12,500 nucleotides of DNA from Gammaproteobacteria bacterium (GTDB lineage Bacteria > Pseudomonadota > Gammaproteobacteria > Pseudomonadales > Pseudohongiellaceae), in NCBI GenBank assembly GCA_947377625.1, contig CANCGR010000031.1, positions 1 through 12,500 on the forward strand, written 5' to 3'. Under the pieces are notes generated by a model, which was given only the letters and a program-made list of their open reading frames with translations, ran no database searches and was not told where the DNA came from. A program made the position numbers and the translations under genes. Positions 1-7,676 of this stretch are shown here, in pieces (the first letter of the stretch is position 1; every line of letters starts with the position of its first letter).

Positions 1-251
1 ATTTGGGGAGGAATAGCGCTGTATGGGACAGGATTGCTGCGTCGGCTGCCGAATTCAGCCAACAGTTTGTTGTCCGAAGAGAATATTCGTAGCGGATTCT
101 GCAATCTGATATTGGTATAGGAATGTTTGTCAGGCAATTTGGGAGACAGGTAGAGGAAGCCGCTCGCTGCTACCATCAATACGCCGCACAGCCCTGCCAA
201 CAGCCACAAGGACAACATTTTGATCAAAAGACTGAGGCGGTTAGCGCTCAT
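1..251 (-). CDS. mrcA: Penicillin-binding protein 1A (class A PBP), N-terminal fragment
   Basis: This is the first 83 codons of a bifunctional peptidoglycan synthase; the rest lies beyond the left edge. The start is the ATG read leftward from 251 (MSANRLSLLIKM). Residues about 12-34 form one hydrophobic segment, the signal anchor that holds class A PBPs in the inner membrane. It is followed by the motif FLYLSPKLP and then LQNPLRIFSSDNKLLAEFG, which matches the conserved juxtamembrane stretch of PBP1A just before the glycosyltransferase domain. From family knowledge, the whole enzyme polymerises lipid II into glycan strands and crosslinks the peptides in the periplasm. The catalytic domains are outside the window, so activity cannot be judged. 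Divergent placement beside pilM is the usual arrangement in Pseudomonas (ponA), which supports the call. The ribosome binding site is weak, so a slightly different start is possible. Confidence 0.9.
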   Translation of the reverse strand, partial: MSANRLSLLIKMLSLWLLAGLCGVLMVAASGFLYLSPKLPDKHSYTNIRLQNPLRIFSSDNKLLAEFGSRRSNPVPYSAIPPQ

Positions 252-290
252 GACGACTCGGAAGGGAAACTTGTGATGGGGCAAGCGGTG

Positions 291-320
291 ATTGTACCTG
301 CTCAGCTTTTAGCATTGCCA
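291..320 (-). promoter_or_regulatory. Candidate sigma-70 promoter for mrcA
   Basis: Read on the minus strand, TACAAT (296 to 291) matches the -10 consensus at five of six positions. It is preceded, 18 bases upstream, by the poor -35 element TGGCAA (320 to 315). Transcription would begin near 284, giving a leader of about 33 bases before the mrcA ATG. The position is sensible, but the -35 is weak, so this is only a candidate. Confidence 0.3.
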
Positions 321-610
321 CGCCTGTGCTTATGAGGTTGAAGGCTGTATTGGTGATGAGCGGCTGGGTCACTGTAGTTACAGCTTGGCCATTTGCGCCG
401 ACGCGACAGGTTGCAACAGCATGTTGTGGGGAAGCCCGGTTGGTACCACTAAATGCAGTAGAAGCTTGCCGGAATGTTGTGGAATGGCTAGCAAAAATTA
501 AAGTAGTTTGTAGAGAAAATGGCTTAATTGCTTGAAATCAGTAACTAAATTGGATACCGTGATCTTGGGCGTTTGTCTTTAAAACGTGTGCGCCAAGGCC
601 GCATATTGCC

Positions 611-638
611 TTTACTGCCAGTGGTTACACCAGATAAA
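611..638 (+). promoter_or_regulatory. Candidate sigma-70 promoter for the pilMNOPQ operon
   Basis: TTTACT (611-616) and GATAAA (633-638), 16 bases apart, each match four of six consensus positions. Transcription would start near 645, about 48 bases before the pilM start. This is the best pair I could find close to pilM, but the match is modest and pilus operons can use other sigma factors or a more distant start. Confidence 0.25.
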
Positions 639-680
639 CCAATGGCGGTTTGCAAGAATTTGCGATGACCCGGATGCGGG

Positions 681-685
681 AGGAG
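681..685 (+). promoter_or_regulatory. Ribosome binding site that fixes a TTG start for pilM
   Basis: AGGAG stands seven bases before the TTG at 693. No in-frame ATG lies near the conserved N-terminus, so this site, together with the conserved PilM N-terminal sequence that follows, decides the start. Confidence 0.75.
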
Positions 686-692
686 TGGGGGA

Positions 693-1760
693 TTGCTCAG
701 TCTATTTAACAAGAGATCAAGAAACCTGTTGGGCATTGACATAAGTTCAAGCTCAATCAAGTTGCTTGAGCTCAGCAAACAAGGCGACAAGTACAAGGTA
801 GAGCATTACGCCACCCGTCCCTTGCCTGCGGGTGCTGTCGTCGAGAAAAACATCGCCAACGTTGAAGCCGTTGGTGAAGAAATTCTGAAACTGGCAACGC
901 TGGTAAAAACCAAAACCACGGGTGCCGCTGTTGCTGTATCCGGCGCCTCCGTAATTGCCAAAACCATTGAAATGAATGCGTCATTGTCTGATCTGGAAAT
1001 GGAAAACCAGATCACGGTAGAAGCTGACCAATACATTCCTTATTCACTGGATGAAGTTGCCATCGATTTTGAGCGTCAACGACCCTCCAAGAAAAATGAA
1101 GGCATGGTTGAAGTGCTGCTGGCTGCCTGCAAGAAAGAAAACGTGGAAATGCGCGTTGATGCGCTGCAAATGGGTGGCTTTGAAGCCATGGTGGTTGATA
1201 TAGAAGCGTACGCGATAGAGCGGGCTTTCAAACTGCTCTGCCAGCAAATGGATCTGAGTCCGGACGGCATCGTTGCCATCATGGATATCGGTGCCATCAT
1301 GACTACTATCTACATTCTCAAGAATGGCACCTCGATCTATACACGCGAACAGGTTTTTGGTGGTGCCCGGCTGTCTACTGCAATACAAAGCCGTTATGGC
1401 TTGTCTCCCGTTGAAGCGGAAGCAGCAATAGTCAGTGGCGAACTGCCACAGAGCTATGAAGCTGACGTACTTGATCCTTTCAAAGAAGAACTCACAGAAC
1501 AGCTCAGCCGATCGTTGCAGTTTTTTTTCTCCTCAAGCCAATACAACGATGTTGATCTGATCGTGCTGGCAGGGGGAGCTGCCTCTACCAAAGGGCTTGC
1601 TCAAATGATGCAGGAAGCGCTTTCCACTCGCACAGTGGTTGCCGACCCATTCGCGAAAATGACACTAGGCCCCAAGGTAAACAAGGTGCAGCTGAAGAAT
1701 GACGCAGCATCCCTGTTGATGGCAGTTGGTTTGGCTATCAGGGGGTTTGTGGATGGCTAA
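693..1760 (+). CDS. pilM: Type IV pilus inner-membrane platform protein PilM (actin-like)
   Basis: PilM is a cytoplasmic actin-fold protein that binds nucleotide and grips the N-terminal tail of PilN, linking the alignment complex to the pilus motor. The 355-residue product is the normal family length. It opens with the family hallmark NLLGIDISSSSIKLLEL (about residues 11-27), the phosphate-1 region of the actin-like fold. MDIGA at 197-201 looks like the second phosphate motif and LAGGAAS at 292-298 the adenosine-side motif. The start is TTG at 693, supported by the AGGAG at 681-685. The stop codon overlaps the pilN start by eight bases, which indicates translational coupling. It is the first gene of the pilMNOPQ cluster. 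No truncation or missing motif is apparent. Confidence 0.96.
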   Translation: MLSLFNKRSRNLLGIDISSSSIKLLELSKQGDKYKVEHYATRPLPAGAVVEKNIANVEAVGEEILKLATLVKTKTTGAAVAVSGASVIAKTIEMNASLSDLEMENQITVEADQYIPYSLDEVAIDFERQRPSKKNEGMVEVLLAACKKENVEMRVDALQMGGFEAMVVDIEAYAIERAFKLLCQQMDLSPDGIVAIMDIGAIMTTIYILKNGTSIYTREQVFGGARLSTAIQSRYGLSPVEAEAAIVSGELPQSYEADVLDPFKEELTEQLSRSLQFFFSSSQYNDVDLIVLAGGAASTKGLAQMMQEALSTRTVVADPFAKMTLGPKVNKVQLKNDAASLLMAVGLAIRGFVDG

Positions 1761-2322
1761 TATCAACCTGCTTCCCTGGCGAGAAAAGCTACGGGAAGAA
1801 CGCAAGCAACTATTTTTCATTCAACTCGGCATTACTGTTGCGATAGCGGCGGTGGTAGTTGTTGCTCTTCACCTGGTAGTGAAGAGCAGTATCGACAACC
1901 AGAGCGAAGTGAATACCACGCTGCGCAATGAGATTGCGACCCTGGACGGTCGCCTCACCGAAATACGTCAATTGCAGGAGCAGAAGAAAGCACTCACTGC
2001 CAGGATGGCAGTAATCCAGGAATTGCAGGGTAATCGTCCGGTGATCGTGCGATTGTTTGATGAGCTGGTGCGAACGTTGCCAGATGGCGTTTATTACAAT
2101 TCGATTACCCGCACCAACGACAGTATCGCCCTGGAAGGTATTGCAGATTCCAACAGCCGCATCTCTGCGTTGATGCGCGATCTTGAAGCATCTGAATGGT
2201 TCGCAGATCCCAATTTGTTGGGAGTGAGCGCGGTGAGCGGCTCTGAAGCCGGCGCCCAGCAAAACAGCAAAAACAAATTCCAGCTGACTGTAAAAGTCAC
2301 TACGCCAATTCAGGAGAAATAG
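1753..2322 (+). CDS. pilN: Type IV pilus inner-membrane alignment protein PilN
   Basis: PilN is a bitopic inner-membrane protein that pairs with PilO in the periplasm and docks to PilM in the cytoplasm. The sequence shows the PilM-binding signature INLLPWR at residues 4-10, a basic stretch, one transmembrane helix at about 22-43 (rich in Ala, Val and Ile), then a helical heptad-like region at about 48-88 and a periplasmic ferredoxin-like domain to residue 189. I chose the ATG at 1753 rather than an in-frame upstream start (1726): it puts INLLPWR at the normal place, and AGGGGG (1740-1745) sits seven bases before it. It overlaps the end of pilM by eight bases, and pilO starts three bases after its stop. 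Confidence 0.95.
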   Translation: MANINLLPWREKLREERKQLFFIQLGITVAIAAVVVVALHLVVKSSIDNQSEVNTTLRNEIATLDGRLTEIRQLQEQKKALTARMAVIQELQGNRPVIVRLFDELVRTLPDGVYYNSITRTNDSIALEGIADSNSRISALMRDLEASEWFADPNLLGVSAVSGSEAGAQQNSKNKFQLTVKVTTPIQEK

Positions 2323-2325
2323 CTG

Positions 2326-2988
2326 ATGAAAGCGTTGCTGGAAAGGTTGAAAAAATCATTGCTAAGATCGCTCAATGATCTCAAAGTTTTCAATTGGAAT
2401 GATCTTAATGACCCAAGCACTATTGGCGTGTGGCCGGGCCCCGTCAAATTGCTGCTTGCGGTTGTGCTTTTTATTGCTGCTCTGGGATTAGGCTACTGGT
2501 TCGATATCAAGACTTTGCAGGAGGATTTTGCCAAGGTTGCCGGCGAAGAAAGCGGTCTCAAAGCTGATCTTGAATCCAAAGCAGTGCTTGCGGCCAATCT
2601 GGAGGCCTATCGCCAGCAAATGATGGACATGGAAGAATCATTCGGCGACTTGCTCAGGCAGTTGCCAGGCCAGACTGAAGTGCCTGGCTTGCTCGAAGAT
2701 ATTACGTTTACAGGGCTGGGTAGCGGCCTTGAGTTCTCCAATATTGGATTGGACAAGGAAGTGACCAGGGAATTCTACATAGAGCTCCCGATCAGCATCG
2801 CAGTAACGGGTAGCTATCACGATTTTGGAGCGTTTGTGAGCGGTGTTTCGAGTTTGTCCCGTATCGTCACACTGCATGATTTTGCTATCACTGCTGTAGA
2901 CAGTCGCAGTGCCTTGCAGATGAAAATCACTGCACGCACTTATCGCTATAAATCAGCAGATGCCAAGAAACCGGGAGAAAGCAAATGA
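2326..2988 (+). CDS. pilO: Type IV pilus inner-membrane alignment protein PilO
   Basis: PilO forms a heterodimer with PilN and contacts PilP, building the periplasmic ring that connects the motor to the secretin. The 220-residue product has a cytoplasmic N-terminus containing the family segment DLNDPSTIGVWPGPVK (about 26-41), one transmembrane helix (about 40-59), a predicted coiled coil (about 62-100) and a C-terminal ferredoxin-like domain. AGGAG at 2312-2316, inside the end of pilN, lies nine bases before the ATG. The stop TGA overlaps the pilP ATG in the four-base ATGA arrangement, so pilO and pilP are probably translationally coupled. Confidence 0.95.
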   Translation: MKALLERLKKSLLRSLNDLKVFNWNDLNDPSTIGVWPGPVKLLLAVVLFIAALGLGYWFDIKTLQEDFAKVAGEESGLKADLESKAVLAANLEAYRQQMMDMEESFGDLLRQLPGQTEVPGLLEDITFTGLGSGLEFSNIGLDKEVTREFYIELPISIAVTGSYHDFGAFVSGVSSLSRIVTLHDFAITAVDSRSALQMKITARTYRYKSADAKKPGESK

Positions 2989-3575
2989 TTCTCCACAAGG
3001 CTGCCCCCGGGGTTGTTCGCTGCAAACAAGCAAGCATGCATTTTGTGTCGGCATCAAGATTGCTGCTTTGCGCATTGGTTGTGACCTTGCTGGGTGGATG
3101 TTCCAACGAAAGCAAGATGGCTGAATTGAAAACCTATGTAGATTCCGTGGTGAGCCGGCCTCCTGGCCAGGTAGAACCTCCACCCGGATTTGTTTCGTAT
3201 GTGTCTTTCACCTATAGCGCGGCAAGTTTGCGCAGCCCCTTTGATATTCCGGTGGATGCAGCAACAGCCATACGCAACCAGCTCAACAATCAGGTCAAGC
3301 CTGATGAGAACAGGCCCAAGGAATATCTGGAGAGTTTTGCACTAGGGGCTTTGACCATGGTGGGAACGCTGGCAAAAGGCGGGCAAACGTGGGCTTTGAT
3401 CAAGGATGAGGCCAACAACATCAACCGGGTCACCATTGGCAATTACATGGGGAAAAGTTTCGGAAGAATAGTATCGATAGCGCCGACCCAGATTGATGTA
3501 ATGGAAATTGTGCCGACCGGTGACGGGGGGTGGATTGAACGCCCGCAAAGCATTGTCCTCCTCATGCCGAAGTAA
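2985..3575 (+). CDS. pilP: Type IV pilus assembly lipoprotein PilP
   Basis: PilP is a lipoprotein that joins the PilN/PilO dimer and binds the periplasmic domains of the PilQ secretin. A hydrophobic signal segment ends in the lipobox LGGC, with the lipidated cysteine at residue 39 (counting from 2985). The family motif FTYSAASLRSPF follows, then a proline-poor linker with PDENRPKEYLE and a C-terminal beta-sandwich domain ending in ERPQSIVL. The ATG at 2985 has a good GGAG (2974-2977) seven bases upstream and overlaps the pilO stop. However, it gives a 38-residue signal region, longer than usual. An internal ATG at 3036 would give a normal 21-residue signal peptide and a 179-residue protein closer to the family size, but its ribosome binding site is poor. 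I keep the first start with reservation. Confidence 0.94.
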   Translation: MILHKAAPGVVRCKQASMHFVSASRLLLCALVVTLLGGCSNESKMAELKTYVDSVVSRPPGQVEPPPGFVSYVSFTYSAASLRSPFDIPVDAATAIRNQLNNQVKPDENRPKEYLESFALGALTMVGTLAKGGQTWALIKDEANNINRVTIGNYMGKSFGRIVSIAPTQIDVMEIVPTGDGGWIERPQSIVLLMPK

Positions 3576-3631
3576 AAAGATTCAATCAGTAAAAAAGAAT
3601 GCGCGGTCCGCGATTTGAAGTGGAGCCAAAA

Positions 3632-5815
3632 ATGAGAAGCAACAGAATGTGGAAGTTTATAAGAGCGGCACTGCCTGTGCTGACGATCAGCCTGCTGGCT
3701 TTCGTGACCAAAGTCGCGTTCGCACAAGCATCGCTGGAAAATATCTCTTTTACCGGGCTGCCAGGTGAACAGTTTGAAATTACCCTGCAATTTGACCAAG
3801 CACCGCCCAAACCGGAAATTTTTGTCATTGATCAGCCTTCGCGCTTGACCCTCGATTTTGCCAACACCCGCAACAACCTCAAAGACCGACGCTACCCGTT
3901 GAATTTTACCGGCGCTGACAGCGTCATGGTGCTTGAGGCACAAGGGCGGACCCGTATGGTAGTCAACCTGACTGCTGCAATGCCGTACAAAACCGAGATC
4001 AAGGGCAACACTCTGCTTGTTGTGGTAGGCAAAGAAGGTGGCGCAGTCACCGCGCCCGGTGTGCTTTCAGTAACTGATGCTGGCCAGAGTAAAAAATTCG
4101 TTGCGCCGGGCGCCAAAGGCAAAGATATCGAAAAGCTTGATTTTCGCAGAGGCGACAACAATTCAGGTATCGTGGTGGTGGATTTGGCAAATTCGAATGT
4201 GAGCGCCAAAGTGAACCAAAATGGCTCCAAGCTGGTCGCCGAGTTTGCCAATGCCTCAATTGAATCCAATCAACAAGTAAAGCTGGATGTTTCTGATTTC
4301 GGCACGCCTGTTCACGACGTAAGCATGTATCTGCAGGATGGAAAAGTGATGGTGCAGGCCAATGTGTCCGGACAATATGGATACTTGGCTTACCAGACCG
4401 ACAAGCAGTATGTAATCACCATTACTCCGGTTGCTGCTGCAACTGTAATCGGCGCCACTAACAAGGCGCCGGTTTTCAAAGGCGACAGGATAGATCTCAA
4501 TTTCCAGAATATCGATGTGAGGGCGGTGCTGCAGATATTGGCAGACTTCAATGATTTCAGTCTTGTCGTCGGGGACAAAGTCATGGGTACCGTCACTTTG
4601 CGGCTTGAAAATGTGCCTTGGGATCAGGCTTTGGATCTGGTGCTGCGCTCCAACAAATTGGGCAAGCGTATCGACGGCACAGTCATGTATGTCGCTCCTG
4701 CTGAAGAAATTGAAACCGAGGAAGTCAAGAATCTGGAGTCTTCCCACAAAGTGGAAGGACTGGCGCCTCTGGTTACTGAATACATTGCCATCAACTATGC
4801 ACTGGCAAAAGATCTGGTGACTTTGCTAGAGGCAAAAGATGAAAAAGGCGGTGGCATACTCACCAGCAGAGGCAAGGCAACTGTCGATGTGCGCACCAAC
4901 ACCATCATCATTCAGGACGTTGAACCGATTCTGGAGAAAGTGAAGGCGTTGATTGCCAAACTCGACGTTCCCGTGAAGCAGGTGCTTATCGAGGCTCGCA
5001 TCGTCAATGCCTCAACTTCATTCAGCAAGGCCTTGGGAATTCGTTGGGGGGGCGCGCAGTCCTTCCCGAAGGCTGGCGACCAGTTTCTGTTATCCGGAAA
5101 TCAAGAGGCAGCAATCAAGTTGCAAAATGGCATTGCGACCTACAATCAGGCAGTCAGTACCGCCGTGGCCGGGGGTTCTACCATAGAGAAAGCCATAGCG
5201 AGCACGCCCGGTCCCACCGTTACGTTTCCCGACGCACTGATGGTTGATCTCGGTGTGAGTGCCCCTGGAACTTCATCCATTGCATTGGGTTATGCTGGCA
5301 ACAACGGCTTGCTGCAACTGGAACTGTCAGCGCTGGAAGCAAGTGGCAACGGCGAAGTGATTGCCCAGCCCAAGATTACGACGCAGGATCAGCAGCCTGC
5401 CAATATCACCTCAGGTATCCAGATACCTTATCAGTCTCAGGCTGGTGGCACTGCCGGAGGTACTACTACGTCGTTTGTGACTGCAGCACTTTCGTTACAG
5501 GTCACACCGCAGGTTACCCCTGATGGTCGCATCATTATGCAGCTGGTAATTCATCAGGACTCCGTTGTGCCTGGGTCAGGAGGCGTGCCAGCGATTGCAA
5601 CCAATTCCATCACCACTAAAGTGTTGGTAAATAATGGCGATACAGTGGTACTTGGCGGTGTTTACCGCGAAGAGGTGACTACTTCAGTTACCAAGACTCC
5701 GCTGTTGGGAGACCTGCCTTATGTGGGAACTCTCTTCAAACGTAAAGAGGATAACAAATCAAAAACGGAACTCCTCATTTTCATCACACCTTCCGTTATC
5801 AACGAGTTGAAATAA
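3632..5815 (+). CDS. pilQ: Type IV pilus outer-membrane secretin PilQ
   Basis: PilQ forms the multimeric outer-membrane channel through which the pilus fibre leaves the cell. From the ATG at 3632 the protein has 727 residues, typical for the family. It has a Sec signal peptide with likely cleavage after AFA at residue 31, two AMIN-type peptidoglycan-binding domains (about 33-130 and 166-266), an STN/N0 domain (about 282-355, the PilP-binding region), an N1/NolW-like domain (about 376-455), and the secretin domain (about 555-727). The last carries the signature GDTVVLGGVYREE followed by TPLLGDLPYVGTLFK. The 3632 start has GGAG at 3622-3625, six bases away, and places a basic n-region directly before the hydrophobic core. 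An upstream in-frame ATG at 3599 would add 11 residues with no good ribosome binding site. pilQ follows pilP after 56 bases and ends the pilus part of the operon. Confidence 0.97.
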   Translation: MRSNRMWKFIRAALPVLTISLLAFVTKVAFAQASLENISFTGLPGEQFEITLQFDQAPPKPEIFVIDQPSRLTLDFANTRNNLKDRRYPLNFTGADSVMVLEAQGRTRMVVNLTAAMPYKTEIKGNTLLVVVGKEGGAVTAPGVLSVTDAGQSKKFVAPGAKGKDIEKLDFRRGDNNSGIVVVDLANSNVSAKVNQNGSKLVAEFANASIESNQQVKLDVSDFGTPVHDVSMYLQDGKVMVQANVSGQYGYLAYQTDKQYVITITPVAAATVIGATNKAPVFKGDRIDLNFQNIDVRAVLQILADFNDFSLVVGDKVMGTVTLRLENVPWDQALDLVLRSNKLGKRIDGTVMYVAPAEEIETEEVKNLESSHKVEGLAPLVTEYIAINYALAKDLVTLLEAKDEKGGGILTSRGKATVDVRTNTIIIQDVEPILEKVKALIAKLDVPVKQVLIEARIVNASTSFSKALGIRWGGAQSFPKAGDQFLLSGNQEAAIKLQNGIATYNQAVSTAVAGGSTIEKAIASTPGPTVTFPDALMVDLGVSAPGTSSIALGYAGNNGLLQLELSALEASGNGEVIAQPKITTQDQQPANITSGIQIPYQSQAGGTAGGTTTSFVTAALSLQVTPQVTPDGRIIMQLVIHQDSVVPGSGGVPAIATNSITTKVLVNNGDTVVLGGVYREEVTTSVTKTPLLGDLPYVGTLFKRKEDNKSKTELLIFITPSVINELK

Positions 5816-5851
5816 GGATCAATCAGAATACGGGTGCGGGTCGTTTGATCC
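5816..5851. repeat. Small inverted repeat between pilQ and aroK
   Basis: GGATCAA (5816-5822) and TTGATCC (5845-5851) are exact inverted copies separated by 22 bases, directly after the pilQ stop. There is no T-run after the second arm, so it does not look like an intrinsic terminator. It could form a weak hairpin in the message between the pilus and shikimate genes, or be chance. Confidence 0.4.
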
Positions 5852-5875
5852 GGGCCTGTTATTTCAGTTAAGAAA

Positions 5876-6427
5876 ATGACATCGAAGTTAAATAATATAT
5901 TTTTAGTAGGCCCCATGGGTGCCGGCAAAACCACGATTGGCAGGTTGCTGGCTGAAGAGTTGCACAAGGATTTCCATGACTCCGATCAGGTAATCGAAGA
6001 AAGGGCCGGGGCCAACATCTCCTGGATTTTCGATGTGGAAGGCGAGCCAGGTTTTCGCCAGCGTGAGCGTAATGTGATCCAGGAGCTGTGTACTCTGGAC
6101 AACATCGTGCTGGCCACCGGCGGCGGTGCAGTGCTGGCCGAGCAGAACAGGAAAAACCTGCGCAAGGGCGGTGTTGTTGTTTATTTAATGGCAACTATCG
6201 GGCAACAAGTGGAAAGAACCCGGCGCGATCAGAAGCGGCCTTTGTTGCAAGACGTAGATGATCCGCGCGCCAAACTGGTGACGTTGATGGAATCCAGAGA
6301 GCCGCTGTATCGGGAAGTGGCCGACTACATGGTGATGACCAGTCGCCGCAGTCCGAAGGCGGTTTGCAATGAAATTTTGCAAATGCTCAAACAGTCGGAA
6401 AGCGTGGGTGCCAATTGGAGTCGCTGA
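5876..6427 (+). CDS. aroK: Shikimate kinase I
   Basis: AroK phosphorylates shikimate at the 3-hydroxyl using ATP, the fifth step of the shikimate pathway to chorismate and the aromatic amino acids, in the cytoplasm. The 183-residue product is close to E. coli AroK (173). Visible motifs are the Walker A loop GPMGAGKTT (12-20), the shikimate-binding DSD (35-37), Arg61 in the GFRQRE segment (59-64), the Walker B-like ATGGGAV (80-86), and the lid with RDQKRPLL. The start ATG at 5876 aligns with the family N-terminus (NNIFLVGP), although its ribosome binding site (AAG-rich) is weak, which is consistent with read-through translation from the operon. It overlaps aroB by 13 bases. The C-terminal tail after LKQSE is slightly longer than usual. 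Confidence 0.97.
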   Translation: MTSKLNNIFLVGPMGAGKTTIGRLLAEELHKDFHDSDQVIEERAGANISWIFDVEGEPGFRQRERNVIQELCTLDNIVLATGGGAVLAEQNRKNLRKGGVVVYLMATIGQQVERTRRDQKRPLLQDVDDPRAKLVTLMESREPLYREVADYMVMTSRRSPKAVCNEILQMLKQSESVGANWSR

Positions 6428-7518
6428 TTGAGTCACTAAAAGTTGAGCTGGGTGACCGAAGCTACCCCATTCATATCGGTGCCGGGCTACTTGGTCGGGG
6501 TGATCTGTTGCAGCCGCATTTGTGTGGCTCGCAAGTGTGCATTGTCACTAATGAAACTGTCGCGCCTTTGTATCTTGCCCAGGTTGAAAGCATGCTGGCG
6601 GGGCGTCGTGTCAGCACGGTGGTGCTGCCTGACGGTGAACAGCACAAAACGCTGGAAACTGTTTCTGTCATTTATGATCGCTTGCTTGAGCTCGGCTTCT
6701 CCCGCTCAGCAACCTTGATTGCCTTGGGTGGCGGCGTTATTGGCGACATGACCGGCTTCGCAGCTGCCACCTATCAGCGCGGCATCAATTTCATCCAGAT
6801 TCCGACCACGCTGTTGTCGCAGGTTGACTCCTCTGTCGGTGGCAAGACTGGTGTAAACCGGCCACTGGGCAAGAACATGGTAGGGGCTTTCTACCAGCCG
6901 CAGTGCGTTCTCATCGATACAACAACGCTCAATACTTTGCCGGATCGCGAACTGAAAGCGGGTCTGGCTGAAGTCATCAAATATGGTCTGATAAATAACC
7001 CGGGCTTCCTTGCCTGGCTCGAACAAAACATGGGCGCATTGCTGCGTCGTGAGCCTGCCGCTTTGGCGGCCAGCATCAAGGTGAGTTGCGAAGAGAAAGC
7101 CGCCATTGTCGCCGCCGACGAAACTGAAACCGGGCTGCGTGCAATTTTGAATCTTGGGCATACTTTCGGACACGCGATCGAGACGGCCATGGGTTATGGC
7201 ACATGGCTGCATGGCGAAGCCGTAGCCGCAGGAATGGTGATGGCTGCCGATCTTTCCTGGCGCTTGGGATTGCTGGATCAGGCAGAGGCCGCGCAAGCCA
7301 AAAGGATCATTGCCAGCGCCGGGTTGCCGGTTGCTCCTCCTGCAATATCTCCTGAAACCTTCATCCGCTTCATGTCAAAAGATAAAAAGGCAGATGAAGG
7401 AAAAATAAGATTCGTGTTATTGGAGGGTTTGGGCAAAGCGGCAGTCAAAGATGGCGTTGATGGTTCGCTTTTGTCTGCCACGCTGACTGCGGGTGAGCGA
7501 TTAACTGCAAGTCGTTAG
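6415..7518 (+). CDS. aroB: 3-dehydroquinate synthase
   Basis: AroB converts DAHP to 3-dehydroquinate, the second step of the shikimate pathway, using NAD and a divalent metal. Visible motifs are the nucleotide-binding GGGVIGDMTGF (105-115), DSSVGGKTGVN (138-148) with Lys144 in the active site, and the metal ligands Glu186 (in GLAEVIKYG), His249 (in NLGHTFGH) and His266 (in WLHGEAVAAGM). These sit two residues further on than in E. coli AroB. The 367-residue product is family length. No ATG lies near the conserved N-terminus (ELGDRSYPI), so I chose the TTG at 6415, which overlaps the end of aroK by 13 bases and implies coupled translation. The ribosome binding site is indistinct (GGGTG about four to eight bases upstream), so the exact start is uncertain by a few codons. 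A terminator follows 53 bases after the stop. Confidence 0.96.
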   Translation: MESLIESLKVELGDRSYPIHIGAGLLGRGDLLQPHLCGSQVCIVTNETVAPLYLAQVESMLAGRRVSTVVLPDGEQHKTLETVSVIYDRLLELGFSRSATLIALGGGVIGDMTGFAAATYQRGINFIQIPTTLLSQVDSSVGGKTGVNRPLGKNMVGAFYQPQCVLIDTTTLNTLPDRELKAGLAEVIKYGLINNPGFLAWLEQNMGALLRREPAALAASIKVSCEEKAAIVAADETETGLRAILNLGHTFGHAIETAMGYGTWLHGEAVAAGMVMAADLSWRLGLLDQAEAAQAKRIIASAGLPVAPPAISPETFIRFMSKDKKADEGKIRFVLLEGLGKAAVKDGVDGSLLSATLTAGERLTASR

Positions 7519-7530
7519 TGTGATTACGTT

Positions 7531-7550
7531 CCCCCATGTTCTATAGGGGG
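7531..7550 (+). repeat. CCCCC/GGGGG hairpin after aroB
   Basis: CCCCC (7531-7535) and GGGGG (7546-7550) can pair around a 10-base loop just after the aroB stop. Only CTTTC follows, not a clean T-run, so it is a poor terminator by itself. It may protect the 3' end of the message or assist the stronger terminator downstream. Confidence 0.4.
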
Positions 7551-7571
7551 GCTTTCGGTTCTTGGGTTTAT

Positions 7572-7605
7572 AAAAAAGGCTACCTCATTGATGTGGCCTT
7601 TTTTT
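7572..7605. terminator. Intrinsic terminator closing the pil-aro operon
   Basis: The left arm AAAAAAGGCTAC (7572-7583) pairs with GTGGCCTTTTTT (7593-7604) over 12 positions, with one T-G wobble and a 9-base loop. Seven T residues (7599-7605) follow the GC-rich core, the classic form of a Rho-independent terminator. The A-run on the left makes it look potentially bidirectional, but no leftward gene ends here. It separates aroB from the gltBD unit. Confidence 0.88.
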
Positions 7606-7661
7606 ATGAACAGGCACAAGCTCTCAACTTAGCGGTAACTCGCGCCAATACTGAAAAGTAG

Positions 7662-7676
7662 GGCAACATGGTTGCC
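7662..7676. promoter_or_regulatory. Dyad overlapping the gltB -35 element (possible operator)
   Basis: GGCAAC (7662-7667) and GTTGCC (7671-7676) are perfect inverted copies three bases apart. The right arm shares TTGCC with the candidate -35 hexamer, the position expected for a repressor site. The sequence resembles no Lrp, NtrC or ArgR consensus that I can recall, so the binding protein, if any, is unknown. Confidence 0.4.

Larger units (their letters stand above)
252..692. other. Divergent mrcA-pilM intergenic spacer
   Basis: No credible gene lies in these 441 bases. The short open frames on either strand have no ribosome binding site and no recognisable protein similarity. The spacer must carry the promoters for mrcA (leftward) and pilM (rightward). 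I see small perfect inverted repeats: CTGTA-GT-TACAG at 372-383, CAACA-GCA-TGTTG at 414-426, and CGTTT-N7-AAACG at 570-586. Any could be a regulator site or chance; none matches an operator I recognise. I saw no clear sigma-54 (GG-N10-GC) element. Confidence 0.7.

Noticed and set aside
123..535. Two short plus-strand open frames (123-335 and 326-535) in and next to the divergent spacer
   Set aside because: The first is largely antisense to the recognisable PBP1A N-terminus; the second has no ribosome binding site, no domain and odd composition.
3599..3631. An 11-residue extension of PilQ from the ATG at 3599
   Set aside because: It lacks a good ribosome binding site and puts acidic residues ahead of the signal peptide; the ATG at 3632 has GGAG at good spacing.
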